DNA from: an uncultured Ignavibacteria bacterium
Lineage (GTDB): Bacteria > Bacteroidota > Ignavibacteria > Kapaibacteriales > Kapaibacteriaceae
NCBI GenBank assembly: GCA_903939735.1
Contig: CAJAIA010000001.1
Span: 165,169-229,168 of the forward strand
DNA length: 64,000 nucleotides
Reading direction: 5' to 3'
Positions 18,357 through 29,475 of the stretch are shown here, in pieces; the stretch's first letter is position 1, and each line of letters begins with the position of its first letter. The position numbers were made by a program, and so were the translations under genes. Under the pieces are notes generated by a model that did not search any database, was not told where the DNA came from, and worked only from the letters and a program-made list of their open reading frames with translations.

Positions 18357-18490
18357 GATGCCATGCTTAAGTGAATCAAGGTCCGTGCGTATGACGCTTT
18401 CGGGTGCGATAGTGTTACCAACTTTCGATCCGAGCGTGACAATTTACGACCGATATTTGCGCAGTCATTATGCTCACAGGAGAAGAATTC

Positions 18491-19690
18491 ATGGATACGG
18501 CATTCCTCAAACGCCTTCAGCAGGAACTTACCGACATTGATCAGGCCGGATTGTACAAGCGGGAGCGCATTATCACCTCTCACCAGGGTCCGGAAATCAC
18601 GGTAGCTGGTCGTGAGGGATCATTCCTCAATTTCTGTGCAAACAACTACCTCGGACTCTCTTCCCACCCCGACGTGATTGCTGCTGCGAAGACCTACCTT
18701 GACACCCGCGGCTTTGGAATGTCGAGCGTTCGCTTTATCTGCGGTACGCAGGACATCCACCGTGAGCTGGAGCAAAAGGTTGCCTCGTTCTGTGGCACAG
18801 ACGACACGATTCTCTATGCGGCTTGCTTTGATGCAAATGGTGGGGTCTTCGAACCACTGCTTGGCGAGGAAGATGCTATCGTCTCCGACTCATTGAATCA
18901 CGCCTCGATCATCGACGGTGTTCGCCTGTGCAAAGCCAAGCGCTATCGCTATGAGTCGTGCAACATGACAGAACTCGAGGCACAACTCAAGCAGGCTCGT
19001 GCCGACGGAGCTCGTTCCATCCTGATCGCTACCGATGCAGTGTTTTCAATGGACGGCACAATTGCGCCGCTTGATGCCATTTGTGATCTCGCAGACAAGT
19101 ACCAGGCTCTTGTGATGGTCGACGAATGCCACTCAATGGGCTTCATGGGTGCACATGGTCGTGGTGTGGTCGAACATTGCGGAGTGACAGGTCGTGTAGA
19201 CATCATCACGGGTACGCTTGGCAAGGCACTTGGTGGCGGAATCGGCGGCTTTACAACGGGTCGCCAGGAAATCATCGATATGCTTCGCCAGCGTTCGCGA
19301 CCATACCTGTTCTCGAATTCGTTGCCACCGTCAATCGTTGGTGCCGGCATTGCAGTGATGGATCTCCTGAGCTCGACAACAGAGCTCCGGGATCGTCTCG
19401 AGCAAAACACGGCATACTTCCGCGAGGGCATGAGCAAGCTTGGCTTCGACATCGTGCCGGGCACACATCCGATCACACCGGTGATGCTCTACGATGCACC
19501 ACTAGCGCAGAAAATGGCTAATCGCCTGCTTGAACTTGGTATCTACGTGATTGGCTTCTTCTATCCAGTTGTTCCAAAGGGCAAGGCACGTATCCGCGTA
19601 CAGGTGTCCGCCGCGCACACACGTGAGCATCTCGACGCGGCTATTGCAGCATTTGCAACTGCTGGTCGCGAACTGGGAGTGATTCAATGA
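18491..19690 (+). CDS. kbl: Glycine C-acetyltransferase (2-amino-3-ketobutyrate CoA ligase)
   Basis: A 399-residue alpha-oxoamine synthase. With CoA it cleaves 2-amino-3-ketobutyrate to glycine and acetyl-CoA in threonine breakdown (or runs in reverse). The PLP lysine is in [15 protein letters not shown], the Asp-containing [12 protein letters not shown] block precedes it, and [13 protein letters not shown] is typical of Kbl. The start at 18491 is set by AGGAG nine bases upstream. tdh, its usual partner, is not in the window. Other members of the family (serine palmitoyltransferase, BioF) are less likely from the [13 protein letters not shown] segment. It overlaps the dehydrogenase gene by 4 bases. 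Confidence 0.92.
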   Translation: MDTAFLKRLQQELTDIDQAGLYKRERIITSHQGPEITVAGREGSFLNFCANNYLGLSSHPDVIAAAKTYLDTRGFGMSSVRFICGTQDIHRELEQKVASFCGTDDTILYAACFDANGGVFEPLLGEEDAIVSDSLNHASIIDGVRLCKAKRYRYESCNMTELEAQLKQARADGARSILIATDAVFSMDGTIAPLDAICDLADKYQALVMVDECHSMGFMGAHGRGVVEHCGVTGRVDIITGTLGKALGGGIGGFTTGRQEIIDMLRQRSRPYLFSNSLPPSIVGAGIAVMDLLSSTTELRDRLEQNTAYFREGMSKLGFDIVPGTHPITPVMLYDAPLAQKMANRLLELGIYVIGFFYPVVPKGKARIRVQVSAAHTREHLDAAIAAFATAGRELGVIQ

Positions 19691-20538
19691 TCATCGGTAT
19701 CTGTGGTGCCGGCACCATGGGCCGGGGTATTGCTATCACGTCGCTGATGGCCGGACACACAGTCGTCCTTGTTGACCTCAGTGCCGATGCGTGCACTGCG
19801 GCTGTGGCCGCAATCACCAAGCAACTGTCAACAGCCGTCGAGCGTGGTAAGCTCGCACAAGCTGACTTCGATGCGTGCCTCACACGCTGCTCAACATCGA
19901 CGGATGTTGCTGCTATGGCACCGTGCGACATTGTGATCGAGGCCATCGCAGAGCGCCTCGATATCAAGCACGCATTCTTCCAGTCGGTTGAGAAGGTTTG
20001 CCGACCTGACGCGATTCTGGCCAGTAATACCTCGTCAATCAGTATCGCATCGCTCGCGCGGTGCCTACAGGATCCAACACGGTTTGTCGGACTTCACTTC
20101 TTCAATCCGGCGCACATCATGAAGTTGGTCGAAGTGATTCGTGGTCCGCGCACCTCCGATGCTGTTGTGCAGATATGCGTGGAAACGGCTCGTGGTATGG
20201 GCAAGACACCAGTTGTAGCAAAGGACGCTCCCGGCTTCATTGTCAATCGCATAGCCCGGAATTACTACAACGAGGCGCAACGTGTTGTGATGGAGGGGGC
20301 TGCCACGATTGAACAAACCGATGCACTCATGCAGGGTCTTGGATTCAAGATGGGTCCGTTTGCACTCATGGATCTGATCGGCGTGGACGTCAACCTGGAC
20401 GTCACGAAGTCGCAGTGGCAGCAGTTCTTCTACGAGCCTCGGTTCACTCCATCGTTGCTTCAGCAGCAGTATGTCGATGCCGGACTCCACGGAACAAAGT
20501 CGGGCGGAGGATTCCGTACTACACCGAGCTCCGAATGA
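19687..20538 (+). CDS. 3-hydroxyacyl-CoA dehydrogenase (3-hydroxybutyryl-CoA dehydrogenase type)
   Basis: A 283-residue stand-alone NAD-dependent dehydrogenase. The Rossmann motif [13 protein letters not shown] is at the start, the catalytic His/Glu region is [16 protein letters not shown], and the C-terminal domain has [15 protein letters not shown]. It oxidises 3-hydroxyacyl-CoA, in butyrate/fatty acid or polyhydroxyalkanoate metabolism. No thiolase or crotonase is adjacent. Both ends overlap neighbours by ATGA, so it lies in a kbl-dehydrogenase-permease operon. Confidence 0.9.
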   Translation: MIIGICGAGTMGRGIAITSLMAGHTVVLVDLSADACTAAVAAITKQLSTAVERGKLAQADFDACLTRCSTSTDVAAMAPCDIVIEAIAERLDIKHAFFQSVEKVCRPDAILASNTSSISIASLARCLQDPTRFVGLHFFNPAHIMKLVEVIRGPRTSDAVVQICVETARGMGKTPVVAKDAPGFIVNRIARNYYNEAQRVVMEGAATIEQTDALMQGLGFKMGPFALMDLIGVDVNLDVTKSQWQQFFYEPRFTPSLLQQQYVDAGLHGTKSGGGFRTTPSSE

Positions 20539-21725
20539 TCGGTCGCATCGCTCAGCGGTTTGCACAGTCGTTGCGTGGCGATGGGTTTTCCCGCTTCTCC
20601 ACCATCGTCTCGATCGCGAGTGTTGCCCTTGGCTGTATGGCACTGATCGTTTCCATGAGTATCCTGAAGGGATACGAAGACGCGATCGAACGAACCGCAC
20701 TGCAGTTTACAGCCGACATCGAGATCAAACCTCGGTTCGGCGGTCTGCTCTCATCACCTGAGCTCCTCGCGCGCGAAGTACGTCAAAACCCTGCCGTTAC
20801 TGCTGTCGATCATGTGATTGCTCGCGAAGCGTTGATACGTAGTACCAGTGGCATCGATGGCGTGATGCTAGTTGGGATGTCAACCGACCGATTACACCAA
20901 CTCATGGCACCGTTGATTGTCCATGGGGAGTCAGGCGTGCATCAGAACGAGGTGATGATCGGAAGTGGTCTAGCCACTCGTTTGCATGCAGGCGTTGGTG
21001 ATACTCTCCTCGTCTACTCATCGGATGAGCAACGTGAATCCCCTCGCGTGTTTCGATCGCGAATTGGAGCGATAATCCGTTGTGGTATGACGTCCTACGA
21101 TGAGTCGGTGGTGATCTACCATCGCGCGATGCTCGCACAGCACCTGCGCGTCGACTCGAATGCTGCATCCAGCTTGCTGATCACCAGTCGAGACCGGACG
21201 TCGCTTGCAGCACAGCAGCGCGCGCTGCAACAAGAGCTGGGTCCGGAGGTAATGGTCTTCACCTACAAAGATGCGTTTGCTACCGTTTCAACATGGATTG
21301 AACTGCAACGCGAGCCAATTCCGATTATTCTCGGTTTGATATCGTTAGTCGCCGGACTGACCATGATCTCAACACTGCTCATTGCCGTTGTTGAGAAGGC
21401 ACGATCGATTGCTATTCTGCTCACGTTGGGAATGTCACCAATCCGAGCTGGACTCATCTTCGTGGTCCGCGCAGTGGTCATTAGCACGCTAGGTGCCGCT
21501 ATAGGTCTGATCGTAGCACTGGCGCTCCTCGGAATCCAGCACATCTGGCATCCGATCACGCTTGATGGCGCACTCTATTACGTGAGTGAACTTCCTGTGA
21601 GTTTCCCACTGATGCCGATGATCATCGTGCCGTTGAGCTCGATAGCTCTCGCACTGATCGTTGGTCTTGTACCGATGGTTGTGGCTATGCGCGTCCGCCC
21701 TGCAACGGCTCTGCGGTTCGATTGA
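20535..21725 (+). CDS. LolC/LolE-like lipoprotein-releasing permease
   Basis: A 396-residue FtsX-family protein with the LolC/E layout. There is one N-terminal helix (STIVSIASVALGCMALIVSM), a large periplasmic domain of about 220 residues, then three helices (IILGLISLVAGLTMISTLLI, IFVVRAVVISTLGAAIGLIV, and PMIIVPLSSIALALIVGLV). In the inner membrane such a permease with a LolD-type ATPase extracts lipoproteins for export to the outer membrane. No ATPase is adjacent. The start is ATG 20535, overlapping the dehydrogenase stop. Its 3' end overlaps the convergent doxX coding region by 41 bases. Confidence 0.85.
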   Translation: MIGRIAQRFAQSLRGDGFSRFSTIVSIASVALGCMALIVSMSILKGYEDAIERTALQFTADIEIKPRFGGLLSSPELLAREVRQNPAVTAVDHVIAREALIRSTSGIDGVMLVGMSTDRLHQLMAPLIVHGESGVHQNEVMIGSGLATRLHAGVGDTLLVYSSDEQRESPRVFRSRIGAIIRCGMTSYDESVVIYHRAMLAQHLRVDSNAASSLLITSRDRTSLAAQQRALQQELGPEVMVFTYKDAFATVSTWIELQREPIPIILGLISLVAGLTMISTLLIAVVEKARSIAILLTLGMSPIRAGLIFVVRAVVISTLGAAIGLIVALALLGIQHIWHPITLDGALYYVSELPVSFPLMPMIIVPLSSIALALIVGLVPMVVAMRVRPATALRFD

Positions 21726-22137
21726 TGACGTACTGATCGACGCTCACCTTGCCCGGACCATACAGCACGATGCAGACGCTCAAGACGAGATAGAGCAGCC
21801 CGAGCTCCTTGTCGCCAAAGGGATCACCACCGTGGAACACAAAGGTGATGATGAAGAAGAGTACCGTGAGTGCAGCGGCTACTGGTCGGGTCAGGAATCC
21901 AACCGTCAACAGTGTGCCACCGGCAAACTCAGTGTATGCAGTGAGAACACCCAACAACCACGGCAACGGCCAGCCGCGTGATGCCAGCGCCTCGGAGAGG
22001 CCACTGGTTCCCTCAAACACCTTCGGTGTGCCGTGATAGATCATCATCACGCCAACGAGCACGCGCAGTGCCGTGGGAACGACATGCGCCGCCCACGGTT
22101 GCGTGAAGAGTCGAGGGTAGGACGTGAGCATGCTCAT
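21685..22137 (-). CDS. DoxX-family membrane protein
   Basis: A 150-residue DoxX protein with four predicted helices: [60 protein letters not shown] and [18 protein letters not shown]. The GxPKxFxG pattern in helix 1 and the YTEFAGG in helix 2 are family marks. DoxX proteins are linked to quinone redox reactions or membrane redox stress, with no fixed role. The ATG overlaps the purL stop (ATGA), so it is the last gene of the yqeY-mutS2-accC-purL-doxX run. Its final 41 bases are antisense to the lolC-like gene. Confidence 0.85.
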   Translation of the reverse strand: MSMLTSYPRLFTQPWAAHVVPTALRVLVGVMMIYHGTPKVFEGTSGLSEALASRGWPLPWLLGVLTAYTEFAGGTLLTVGFLTRPVAAALTVLFFIITFVFHGGDPFGDKELGLLYLVLSVCIVLYGPGKVSVDQYVINRTAEPLQGGRA

Positions 22138-24374
22138 CGCGAGGTCATGATTGTTGTGAGCGACGTGTCGTGAATGGCGGCCAATTCGGCAACGGGAATC
22201 GAAACAAGATCTGCAACTTCCAGACGGTCGCCTGCTGTGATGCCCAACACCGTCGTTGGTACATCTGCCGCCGCACATGCTGCGACGAGTGCCTCGACAT
22301 GCTGTGGTGGAACCGACACAAGGATGCGACTCTGGGCTTCTCCGAAGATGTCCGCTACATGATGGGTAAATGGCACAGTGCAGACAGCACCGATGCCGTT
22401 ACCGAAGGTCATTTCCGCAAGGGCAACCATCAAACCACCCTCGGAACAGTCATGCGCAGCAGTTACCAAGCCCGAGCGAATCGCAGACAACACAACGCGC
22501 TGTAGGCGCACTTCTTGATCGATCTCGAAGGACGGTGCATCACCGACGATTGTTCCGTTGATAACCTTGAGGTACTCCGAACCACCGAGTTCGGCACGAT
22601 GCCAGCCGATCATGATGATCTGCTCACCAGCAGTGCGGAAGCTATTACCGATCACCGCCGAAACGTCATCAATCAATCCAAGCATGCCGATTGTTGGCGT
22701 TGGAAAGACGGCATGCTGTTGCGACTCGTTGTGGAAACTGACATTACCACCGGTCACGGGTGTGTTGAGTGCGCGGCACATGTCGCCCATGCCACGAATG
22801 GCCTCAGCGAACTGATAGTACACTTCTGGGTCGTAGGGATTTCCAAAGTTGAGACAGTTCGTGATTGCCACAGGTTCGGCTCCGACACAGACGCAGTTCC
22901 GTGCTGCTTCAGCCACGGCCATAGCGCCGCCACGATACGGATTGAGATACACATACCGTGAGTTGCAATCCGTTGTAACTGCTACAGCCTTGCCTGGCAA
23001 CTCCTTGATACGAAGGATAGCGGCATCGCCACCACTCCGCATCACCGTGTTGTCGCCCACTTGTGAGTCGTATTGCTCATACACCCACCGCTTGCTAGCG
23101 ATAGTTGGCGATGCGAGCAGGCGCTTGAGAGCGTCGGTGCATTGCTGGGCATCGATGTGTCCACCATCATCGACAGGACGTTGTGTTAGGTCGAGGTAGG
23201 CTGGACGACGTTGCTCGCGTGTATAGACTGGTGCGTCACCGCCCAATACGAGCGAGACGGCTGGAATACGCGCAACCAAACGATCATGACGTGTAAAGCT
23301 CACAAAGCCATCGTCGGTAACATCACCGATATGCACAAACGGCACATCCCACTTTTCACAGATAGCCGCAGCTGCAGCCTCCATGCCCTTCTTCACAACA
23401 ACAAGCATGCGTTCTTGTGATTCCGACAGCATGATCTCATAGGCGCTCATCCCCTGCTCACGCAGTGGCACCTTATCGAGATTGATCGACATCCCAACAC
23501 CGCCCTTGGCGCTCATCTCAGCTGTCGAGCACGAAATGCCCGCAGCTCCCATGTCTTGCATCCCAACAACGACACCGGCATCGATCAACTCAAGCGATGC
23601 TTCAAGGAGCAGCTTCTCTGCAAATGGATCACCAACCTGAACGGTTGGACGCATGTTCTCTGTTTCCGCATCGAACTCACGTGAGGCCAAGAGTGAAGCT
23701 CCGTGAATACCATCACGTCCGGTACTCGAACCCATGATGAAGACTGGATTGCCCGGACCTTCTGCTGTTGCCGACGCCATACGGTCTGCTCGAAGCACAC
23801 CAACAGCCATCGCGTTTACAAGCGGATTGTCTGTGTAACACCGATCGAAGTAGATCTCTCCACCAACCGTTGGCACACCAAAGCAATTACCATAGTGTCC
23901 GATACCATTGACAACGCCCTTGACGAGATACTTCGTACGCTCGGTATCAGGCTCGCCAAATCGGAGTGAGTTTAACGCCGCGATCGGACGTGCACCCATC
24001 GTGAAAATGTCGCGAAGAATACCACCAACACCTGTGGCTGCGCCTTGGAATGGCTCAACTGCACTTGGGTGGTTGTGCGACTCAATCTTGAATGCGACAC
24101 CATATCCTTCACCGATGTCAATGACGCCGGCATTCTCTTCACCAGCTGCCACCAACATCCGTCCGCCCGACCTTGGCAAGGTCTTGAGCTGCAGGATGGA
24201 ATTCTTATACGAGCAGTGCTCGCTCCACATCACAGAATAGATACCGAGCTCGGTGTAGGACGGTGTGCGACCAAGTCGCTCACATACGAGGGCATACTCT
24301 TGCTCGGTGAGACCAAGTTCTTTTGCAGTCTCAACAGTTACGTTGAGCTCACTGTAGGGTAGTTGTTCAGTCAT
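22134..24374 (-). CDS. purL: Phosphoribosylformylglycinamidine synthase subunit PurL
   Basis: A 746-residue small-type PurL. It makes FGAM from FGAR, ATP and ammonia in purine synthesis with PurQ and PurS. Typical segments are [34 protein letters not shown] and [14 protein letters not shown]. The start [12 protein letters not shown] at 24374 overlaps accC by 8 bases; the upstream frame is not convincing. purQ and purS are not in the window. Confidence 0.96.
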   Translation of the reverse strand: MTEQLPYSELNVTVETAKELGLTEQEYALVCERLGRTPSYTELGIYSVMWSEHCSYKNSILQLKTLPRSGGRMLVAAGEENAGVIDIGEGYGVAFKIESHNHPSAVEPFQGAATGVGGILRDIFTMGARPIAALNSLRFGEPDTERTKYLVKGVVNGIGHYGNCFGVPTVGGEIYFDRCYTDNPLVNAMAVGVLRADRMASATAEGPGNPVFIMGSSTGRDGIHGASLLASREFDAETENMRPTVQVGDPFAEKLLLEASLELIDAGVVVGMQDMGAAGISCSTAEMSAKGGVGMSINLDKVPLREQGMSAYEIMLSESQERMLVVVKKGMEAAAAAICEKWDVPFVHIGDVTDDGFVSFTRHDRLVARIPAVSLVLGGDAPVYTREQRRPAYLDLTQRPVDDGGHIDAQQCTDALKRLLASPTIASKRWVYEQYDSQVGDNTVMRSGGDAAILRIKELPGKAVAVTTDCNSRYVYLNPYRGGAMAVAEAARNCVCVGAEPVAITNCLNFGNPYDPEVYYQFAEAIRGMGDMCRALNTPVTGGNVSFHNESQQHAVFPTPTIGMLGLIDDVSAVIGNSFRTAGEQIIMIGWHRAELGGSEYLKVINGTIVGDAPSFEIDQEVRLQRVVLSAIRSGLVTAAHDCSEGGLMVALAEMTFGNGIGAVCTVPFTHHVADIFGEAQSRILVSVPPQHVEALVAACAAADVPTTVLGITAGDRLEVADLVSIPVAELAAIHDTSLTTIMTSR

Positions 24375-25809
24375 GGGATGGTAATGGTTGACGTCGTTGA
24401 TCTTCTGCGGCAAAGCCAAATGCTGCCATAGATGCAATTGCGGTTAGGAGTTCGTCTGTCGGCAGTTGAGGCCAGTGTTCCTTCACATAGAACGTGTTAT
24501 AGTTCCCTGTTCGAAACTGCTCGGAATCAATCACAATACGACAGAATGGAATCGTCGTCTTGAGGCCGACAAGTTGGTAGGCATCGAGTGCTGCCAACGT
24601 TCGCTCGATACATGCAGCACGATCCTGCGCGTGCACGATGAGCTTGGCGACCATAGGATCGTAATGCACGCTTACTTCGTAGCCCTCATACACAGCGGTG
24701 TCGTTGCGAATACCATCGCCCGTTGGCAAGGACATGTAGCTCACAATGCCTGTGTCGGGAAGGAAGTCGTTGAAGACATCTTCAGCACAGACACGACATT
24801 CAATCGCAGCGCCACGTGCTACGGCGTAATCTTCTTGACGCAACTGGAGTGGTTCGCCGGCTGCGATACGCAACTGGTGTTCGACGAAGTCGACACCCGT
24901 TACCATTTCGGTCACCGGATGTTCCACCTGCAGCCGTGTGTTGACTTCCATGAAGTAAAACTCACCGCGTGCATCGAGAAGAAACTCGAGCGTTCCAGCA
25001 TTGGTGTACGATGCAGCTTGCACAAGTCGCGCTGCAGCTTCACCCATGGCCTTGCGGATCGCCGGCGTGACCGCCATCGATGGTGATTCTTCGACAACCT
25101 TCTGGTGACGACGCTGCACCGAGCATTCACGTTCAGGGAAATACACCACAGATCCGTGTTGGTCGGCAAGAATCTGGATTTCGATGTGGCGTGGCTCGAC
25201 GATGTAGCGCTCGATGAACACGCGATCATCGTTGAATGATGTGCGTGCTTCATTCTGTGCCGTGAGGAATGCCGATTCAATCTCGGATGCATCTTCCACG
25301 ATGCGCATTCCTTTACCACCGCCACCAGCCGCAGCCTTAATGATTACAGGGAAGCCAATACGCTCAACAACACTGCGTGCGTCGTCGAATGTCGAGACGG
25401 CACCATCAGATCCTGGAGAGATCGGAACGTTCGATGCGATTGCCAGTTCACGAGCTGCAGTTTTATCGCCGAGCATTGCAATTGCTTCGGGTGTTGGACC
25501 GATAAACGTCATACCTGCAGCTGCCACCGCGCGCGCGAACTCAGCATTCTCCGAGAGAAATCCATACCCCGGATGAACAGCATCAGCTCCACTTGTACGG
25601 GCAGCTTCAATAACCTTGTCGATGATCAGGTATGATTCACGTGGAGTGAACCCACCGATGCCAACGGCATGATCCGCCTCGGCAACATGCAGGGCCCGGA
25701 CGTCGGCATCAGAGTAGATGGCAACAGTCTCTATCCCCATGCGTTTGCAAGTGCGTATAACTCGCAATGCGATTTCGCCGCGATTGGCGATCAGAACACG
25801 TGTAAACAT
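24367..25809 (-). CDS. accC: Biotin carboxylase subunit
   Basis: A 480-residue ATP-grasp biotin carboxylase that carboxylates biotin on its carrier protein. Family marks: [32 protein letters not shown], the glycine loop [12 protein letters not shown] and [15 protein letters not shown]. The start is ATG 25809, [11 protein letters not shown]; a TTG six bases upstream is a poor alternative. The carrier accB is not adjacent, so it may serve acetyl-CoA carboxylase (accD at 5621) or another biotin enzyme such as propionyl- or pyruvate carboxylase. The gene lies 38 bases after mutS2. Confidence 0.92.
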   Translation of the reverse strand: MFTRVLIANRGEIALRVIRTCKRMGIETVAIYSDADVRALHVAEADHAVGIGGFTPRESYLIIDKVIEAARTSGADAVHPGYGFLSENAEFARAVAAAGMTFIGPTPEAIAMLGDKTAARELAIASNVPISPGSDGAVSTFDDARSVVERIGFPVIIKAAAGGGGKGMRIVEDASEIESAFLTAQNEARTSFNDDRVFIERYIVEPRHIEIQILADQHGSVVYFPERECSVQRRHQKVVEESPSMAVTPAIRKAMGEAAARLVQAASYTNAGTLEFLLDARGEFYFMEVNTRLQVEHPVTEMVTGVDFVEHQLRIAAGEPLQLRQEDYAVARGAAIECRVCAEDVFNDFLPDTGIVSYMSLPTGDGIRNDTAVYEGYEVSVHYDPMVAKLIVHAQDRAACIERTLAALDAYQLVGLKTTIPFCRIVIDSEQFRTGNYNTFYVKEHWPQLPTDELLTAIASMAAFGFAAEDQRRQPLPSHD

Positions 25810-25847
25810 GCGCAAAGTTACGTCTTTCCTGCGAAGGCATTCAGCCG

Positions 25848-28238
25848 TTACCCAAACTCAACAACACTAATTCCGTCGCCCCCTTCATGAATCGAGCCTA
25901 ACCGGTAGGATTGAATATGAGGGTGCTCCTTGAGATAGTCGTGCACCGCGGCACGCATAGCACCAGTACCCTTGCCATGAATAATGGTGGCAAACGGGAT
26001 CGTGCCGAGTATCGCGGAATTGATGAAGTCCTCAAGCGCTCGCAGGCCCTCATCGACGCGCATACCTCGGAGATCGAGATTTGTGGACGCATCGAGCTTG
26101 AGAAAATCAACTGGCGAGGCTGCCTTGCGGCGCTGGCGATCATCAGCAGCTTTCTTGCCGGAGCCATCGGTGAGCTGATCGATCGGGATCTTGAACTTGA
26201 TACCATTGACATCGACCATGGCGGTTGACGTCTTTTCATCGAGTTCAAGCAGTGTTCCGCTCGATGACGTTCCGATGATCTGAACCGACGATCCAATCTT
26301 CCAGCGAGGCTGCGATGCTGGCTGTGCTGTTTGCTGTGACTGAAGGGGCTGCTGCGTGTCGACGATGGCCTGCTTCCCCAGCTCAAATTCGGACTTAATC
26401 GTGGCAGATGATTTTTGCTGTTCCCGAATCTCACGGATGGTATTCTCGACTAGGGCATTTGCTTTGCGAAGGATCTCCCGCGCCTCTGCCCGCGCATCGT
26501 CGACGGCGGTTCGCTTCTTTTCCTTCGCCACGCCGAGGCGCTCTTCCGCGTCTGCCGTGATACGTCGAGCACGCGCAAGTTCCTCGGCTGCCGCACGAGC
26601 GTCAGCTTCCGCTTCGGCACGGAACGCCTGCATAGCCGAAATGCTCTTTTCAAGTTCGTTGTGACGATCTCCGAGATATCCCTGCGCCCGCTCTAGCACA
26701 ACCTCCGGAAGTCCGACATTGTGTGCGAGAACAAAGGCGTAGGAATTACCCGGAACTCCTGGAAGGAACCGGAACGTCGGCGTCATACGCTGTCCATCAA
26801 ACTCAAGCGATGCATTCGAGATGAACGGTCGGGTAAGCGCGTACTGCTTCAACGACGACTGGTGTGTGGTTACGACAAACGTTGCGCCACGCTCAATGAT
26901 GGAATCGAGAATACCAGCCGCCAGCGCACCACCTTCTGCCGGATCTGTACCAGCGCAGATTTCGTCGACGAACACCATTGCCGTTGCATCACAATGCGAG
27001 AGGATGTCGCGAAGTCGGATGATCTGCGAGGAAAATGTCGAGAGATTGCTCTCGATGCTCTGATGATCACCGATGGCTGTCATAACCCGTCGAGGCGATA
27101 GCGTGCACATTCCCAACGGGAATATGCCTGCATAGGCCATCACCATCGAGATGGCGATAGTCTTCATGGCAACGGTCTTGCCACCGGCATTCGGACCCGA
27201 GATGAGCATTCCGCGTGTTGCAGCGTCGAAGCGCGCACTGAGCGGTATCACCGACGAGCGATTACCCTTGGACTGGATCATGAGCACCGGGTGCGCAACA
27301 TTGGTGAACTCGAGTTCCGGATCACTGACAATTGTCGGAAGGATACCGCCGTAGTCAAGCGCGAAACGTGCCCGGGCAAGGATGGAGTCGAGCTGCGTCA
27401 TCACATCAACCGCCGCATCAATCCCATAGGACACAGCGCCGACCTCTGCAGAGAGGGTCGTGAGGATGCGAATCATCTCGCGCTGCTCACGTCCGTGCAG
27501 AATAGCGAGCTCGTTGTTCATCTCGTAGGTCTCTGCCGGCTCCATAAAGACGGTCTGACCCGACTGCGAGACGCCGTGAATGATGCCCTCAACGGAGCGC
27601 TTGGTTTCCACCCGTAGGGGCAGCACAAATCGTCCGTCGCGCTGCGTAATAAACTCATCTTGAAGGAGTTCTTCGTCACCGAACTTTTTCAAGATGCGCT
27701 GCAGTCGACTTCGAAGTCGCGCACTCACGTCAAGAATGTCACGTCGAATCGTTGCAAGGTCGCGACTAGCCGTGTCGCGGATACCACCCGTATCATCAAT
27801 TGCATCGGTTAGGTGCTTTTCGAGAAGTCGATCATCGATGAGGGGTTCGCACAGTTGCTCGAGTGCGGGGAGTCGATCCCGACGCTCCATAACAAAGGTG
27901 CGAAGTCGTCGCGATGTCTGCAGCGCTTCGAACACATGCAATAGATCGGGGGCAGATAGGAAGTTGCCCTCGATGCGGCACCGTGCTACGAGCGTGCGGA
28001 TGTCAGCCAAGCGTTCGAATGGTACTACCTCGCCCTGTGCCAGGAGTGATCGGCACTCCTCGACATAGGCCAGTTGCATCCGGATCGTGTCTGCATCCAT
28101 CGATGGAGTGAGCGCACGTGTATGCGCTGCACCAGCGTCGGAGACGCAGCTGCGAGCGATAGCGTCAAGCACACGGGGAAACTCAACCTCCGTACACGCA
28201 ATCCGCAGCAGTTCGCGGTCGTCTGTGTGCGTGCTCAA
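25848..28238 (-). CDS. mutS2: MutS2 ATPase/endonuclease with Smr domain
   Basis: A 796-residue MutS2. The N-terminal core and clamp helices come first, then the Walker A GPNAGGKTVAMKT (about residue 350) and Walker B AMVFVDEICAGTDPAEGG. A long charged coiled coil (about 530-650) follows, and the C-terminal Smr nuclease domain has LDLRGMRVDEGLRAL and IIHGKGTGAMR. MutS2 acts on ribosome collisions and on recombination intermediates, not on mismatch repair. It starts with TTG at 28238; the TTGA overlap with the yqeY stop is what sets this start, since the next ATG would delete the N-terminal core. Confidence 0.93.
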   Translation of the reverse strand: MSTHTDDRELLRIACTEVEFPRVLDAIARSCVSDAGAAHTRALTPSMDADTIRMQLAYVEECRSLLAQGEVVPFERLADIRTLVARCRIEGNFLSAPDLLHVFEALQTSRRLRTFVMERRDRLPALEQLCEPLIDDRLLEKHLTDAIDDTGGIRDTASRDLATIRRDILDVSARLRSRLQRILKKFGDEELLQDEFITQRDGRFVLPLRVETKRSVEGIIHGVSQSGQTVFMEPAETYEMNNELAILHGREQREMIRILTTLSAEVGAVSYGIDAAVDVMTQLDSILARARFALDYGGILPTIVSDPELEFTNVAHPVLMIQSKGNRSSVIPLSARFDAATRGMLISGPNAGGKTVAMKTIAISMVMAYAGIFPLGMCTLSPRRVMTAIGDHQSIESNLSTFSSQIIRLRDILSHCDATAMVFVDEICAGTDPAEGGALAAGILDSIIERGATFVVTTHQSSLKQYALTRPFISNASLEFDGQRMTPTFRFLPGVPGNSYAFVLAHNVGLPEVVLERAQGYLGDRHNELEKSISAMQAFRAEAEADARAAAEELARARRITADAEERLGVAKEKKRTAVDDARAEAREILRKANALVENTIREIREQQKSSATIKSEFELGKQAIVDTQQPLQSQQTAQPASQPRWKIGSSVQIIGTSSSGTLLELDEKTSTAMVDVNGIKFKIPIDQLTDGSGKKAADDRQRRKAASPVDFLKLDASTNLDLRGMRVDEGLRALEDFINSAILGTIPFATIIHGKGTGAMRAAVHDYLKEHPHIQSYRLGSIHEGGDGISVVEFG

Positions 28239-28687
28239 GAGCCGCTCAACAATTGCTTGGCAATCGACTGGATCATTGCTCCATCAGCTCGACCCTTCAG
28301 CGACTTCGTAGCGGCACCCATCAGCTTGCCGAAATGCGATGCATCGGTTGCGCCGATCTCGGCAGCGAGAGCTTGCACCGCCGCGCGGACATCTTCTTCG
28401 CTCATCTGCTCGGGGAGGAACTCCTGAATGATGGCGAGTTCTGCGCGCTCGGCAGCAGCGGTATCCATGCGACCTACAGCTTCATACTGCTCAATGGCAT
28501 CCTTGCGCTTCTTCGCAGCAGAGTTCAAGATCTTGAACTCATCGTCAGGCGTCATGTCACGTCCGGTCCCACTCTTTTCAAACTCCAATATTCCCGCGCG
28601 GAGCGAACGAAGTGTTTCAAGACGGACCCTATCTCCGGCCTTCATGGCTGTTTTAATCTGCTCGTTAATCGTTTCTGAGAGTGACAT
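28235..28687 (-). CDS. GatB/YqeY domain protein
   Basis: A 150-residue YqeY protein. This domain is the C-terminal tRNA-binding module of GatB, here stand-alone. Typical segments are MKAGDRVRLETLRSLRAGILE, the central KKRKDAIEQYEAVGR helix and IIQEFLPEQMSEEDVRA. Its cellular role is not settled; it is often near rpsU or rpoD. The start MSLSETINEQ is at 28687. The stop overlaps the TTG of mutS2. Confidence 0.92.
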   Translation of the reverse strand: MSLSETINEQIKTAMKAGDRVRLETLRSLRAGILEFEKSGTGRDMTPDDEFKILNSAAKKRKDAIEQYEAVGRMDTAAAERAELAIIQEFLPEQMSEEDVRAAVQALAAEIGATDASHFGKLMGAATKSLKGRADGAMIQSIAKQLLSGS

Positions 28688-28791
28688 GGGGAACTTGGGC
28701 AATGGAGGAAGTGAAGCACGAAAATACGGACCTGGGGGCCTCCGGAGGGGCATCATTTCCGTCATGATGATGCCCCCTGCTCCCTGCCCCG

Positions 28792-28799
28792 TATCTTTG
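28792..28799 (+). promoter_or_regulatory. TAnnTTTG -7 box of the HAD-def operon
   Basis: TATCTTTG followed by CACC and then ATG. A full match to the -7 consensus 4 bases before the start codon of the HAD hydrolase gene, which leaves almost no 5' untranslated region. No -33 TTG at the usual spacing. Confidence 0.5.
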
Positions 28800-28803
28800 C
28801 ACC

Positions 28804-29475
28804 ATGATACAAGCCGTCGTTTTCGACCTCGATAACACTCTCGTGGACTTCATGGCCATGAAGCGTCAAGCAGTTGATGCAGCCATTGCCGCCATGATGG
28901 ATGCCGGACTGAACCTGACATTTGATCAGGTTAAAAACCATATCGATAGCATCTACAAGGAGCTTGGCATCGAATACCAACAGGTATTCGACCGCCTCCT
29001 CATGGATGTACTCGGTCATGTAGATCCACGGATCATCTCCGCGGGCATCATTGCCTACCGGCGTGCACGCGAGGCCGCGCTCAAGCCCTATCCTCACGTT
29101 ACAGCGACGCTCATGCAGCTCAATCGCCGTGGCATCAAGATGGGCATTCTCAGCGATGCGCCCACGCGTGAAGCATGGCTACGACTCTGCTTCATCAATT
29201 ACCACCACTTCTTTGACGTGGTTGTCACCTTCGATGATACCGGCGAGCGTAAGCCAAGTCCGCTACCGTTCAAGACTGTCCTCTCCCGCCTCGACGTCGA
29301 CCCCAAGAATGCTCTCATGGTGGGCGACTGGGCCGAACGTGATATGGTGGGTGCACGCAACGTTGGTATGAAGACGGCGTTCGCCAAGTACGGCGACTCC
29401 TTTGGGAACCAAGACGTGCGTGATGTGGACTACATCCTCAACGACATCAAGGATCTACTCGAGATCGTCGCATGA
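28804..29475 (+). CDS. HAD-superfamily hydrolase
   Basis: A 223-residue HAD-IA phosphatase. Motif I is FDLDNTLVD at the N-terminus, motif II is ILSDAPT, motif III is the Lys in GERKPSP, and motif IV is MVGDWAERD. The helical cap is between residues 15 and 85. Phosphoglycolate phosphatase- and nucleotidase-like proteins share this architecture, so the substrate is not assigned. ATGA overlap with def suggests a short operon. Confidence 0.9.
   Translation: MIQAVVFDLDNTLVDFMAMKRQAVDAAIAAMMDAGLNLTFDQVKNHIDSIYKELGIEYQQVFDRLLMDVLGHVDPRIISAGIIAYRRAREAALKPYPHVTATLMQLNRRGIKMGILSDAPTREAWLRLCFINYHHFFDVVVTFDDTGERKPSPLPFKTVLSRLDVDPKNALMVGDWAERDMVGARNVGMKTAFAKYGDSFGNQDVRDVDYILNDIKDLLEIVA

Noticed and set aside
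20065-20700. Minus-strand open frame of 211 codons
   Set aside because: It crosses the 3-hydroxyacyl-CoA dehydrogenase and lolC-like genes on the opposite strand and has no family features.
24466-25086. Plus-strand open frame of 206 codons
   Set aside because: It lies wholly inside accC on the opposite strand; the accC protein is a clear match throughout.
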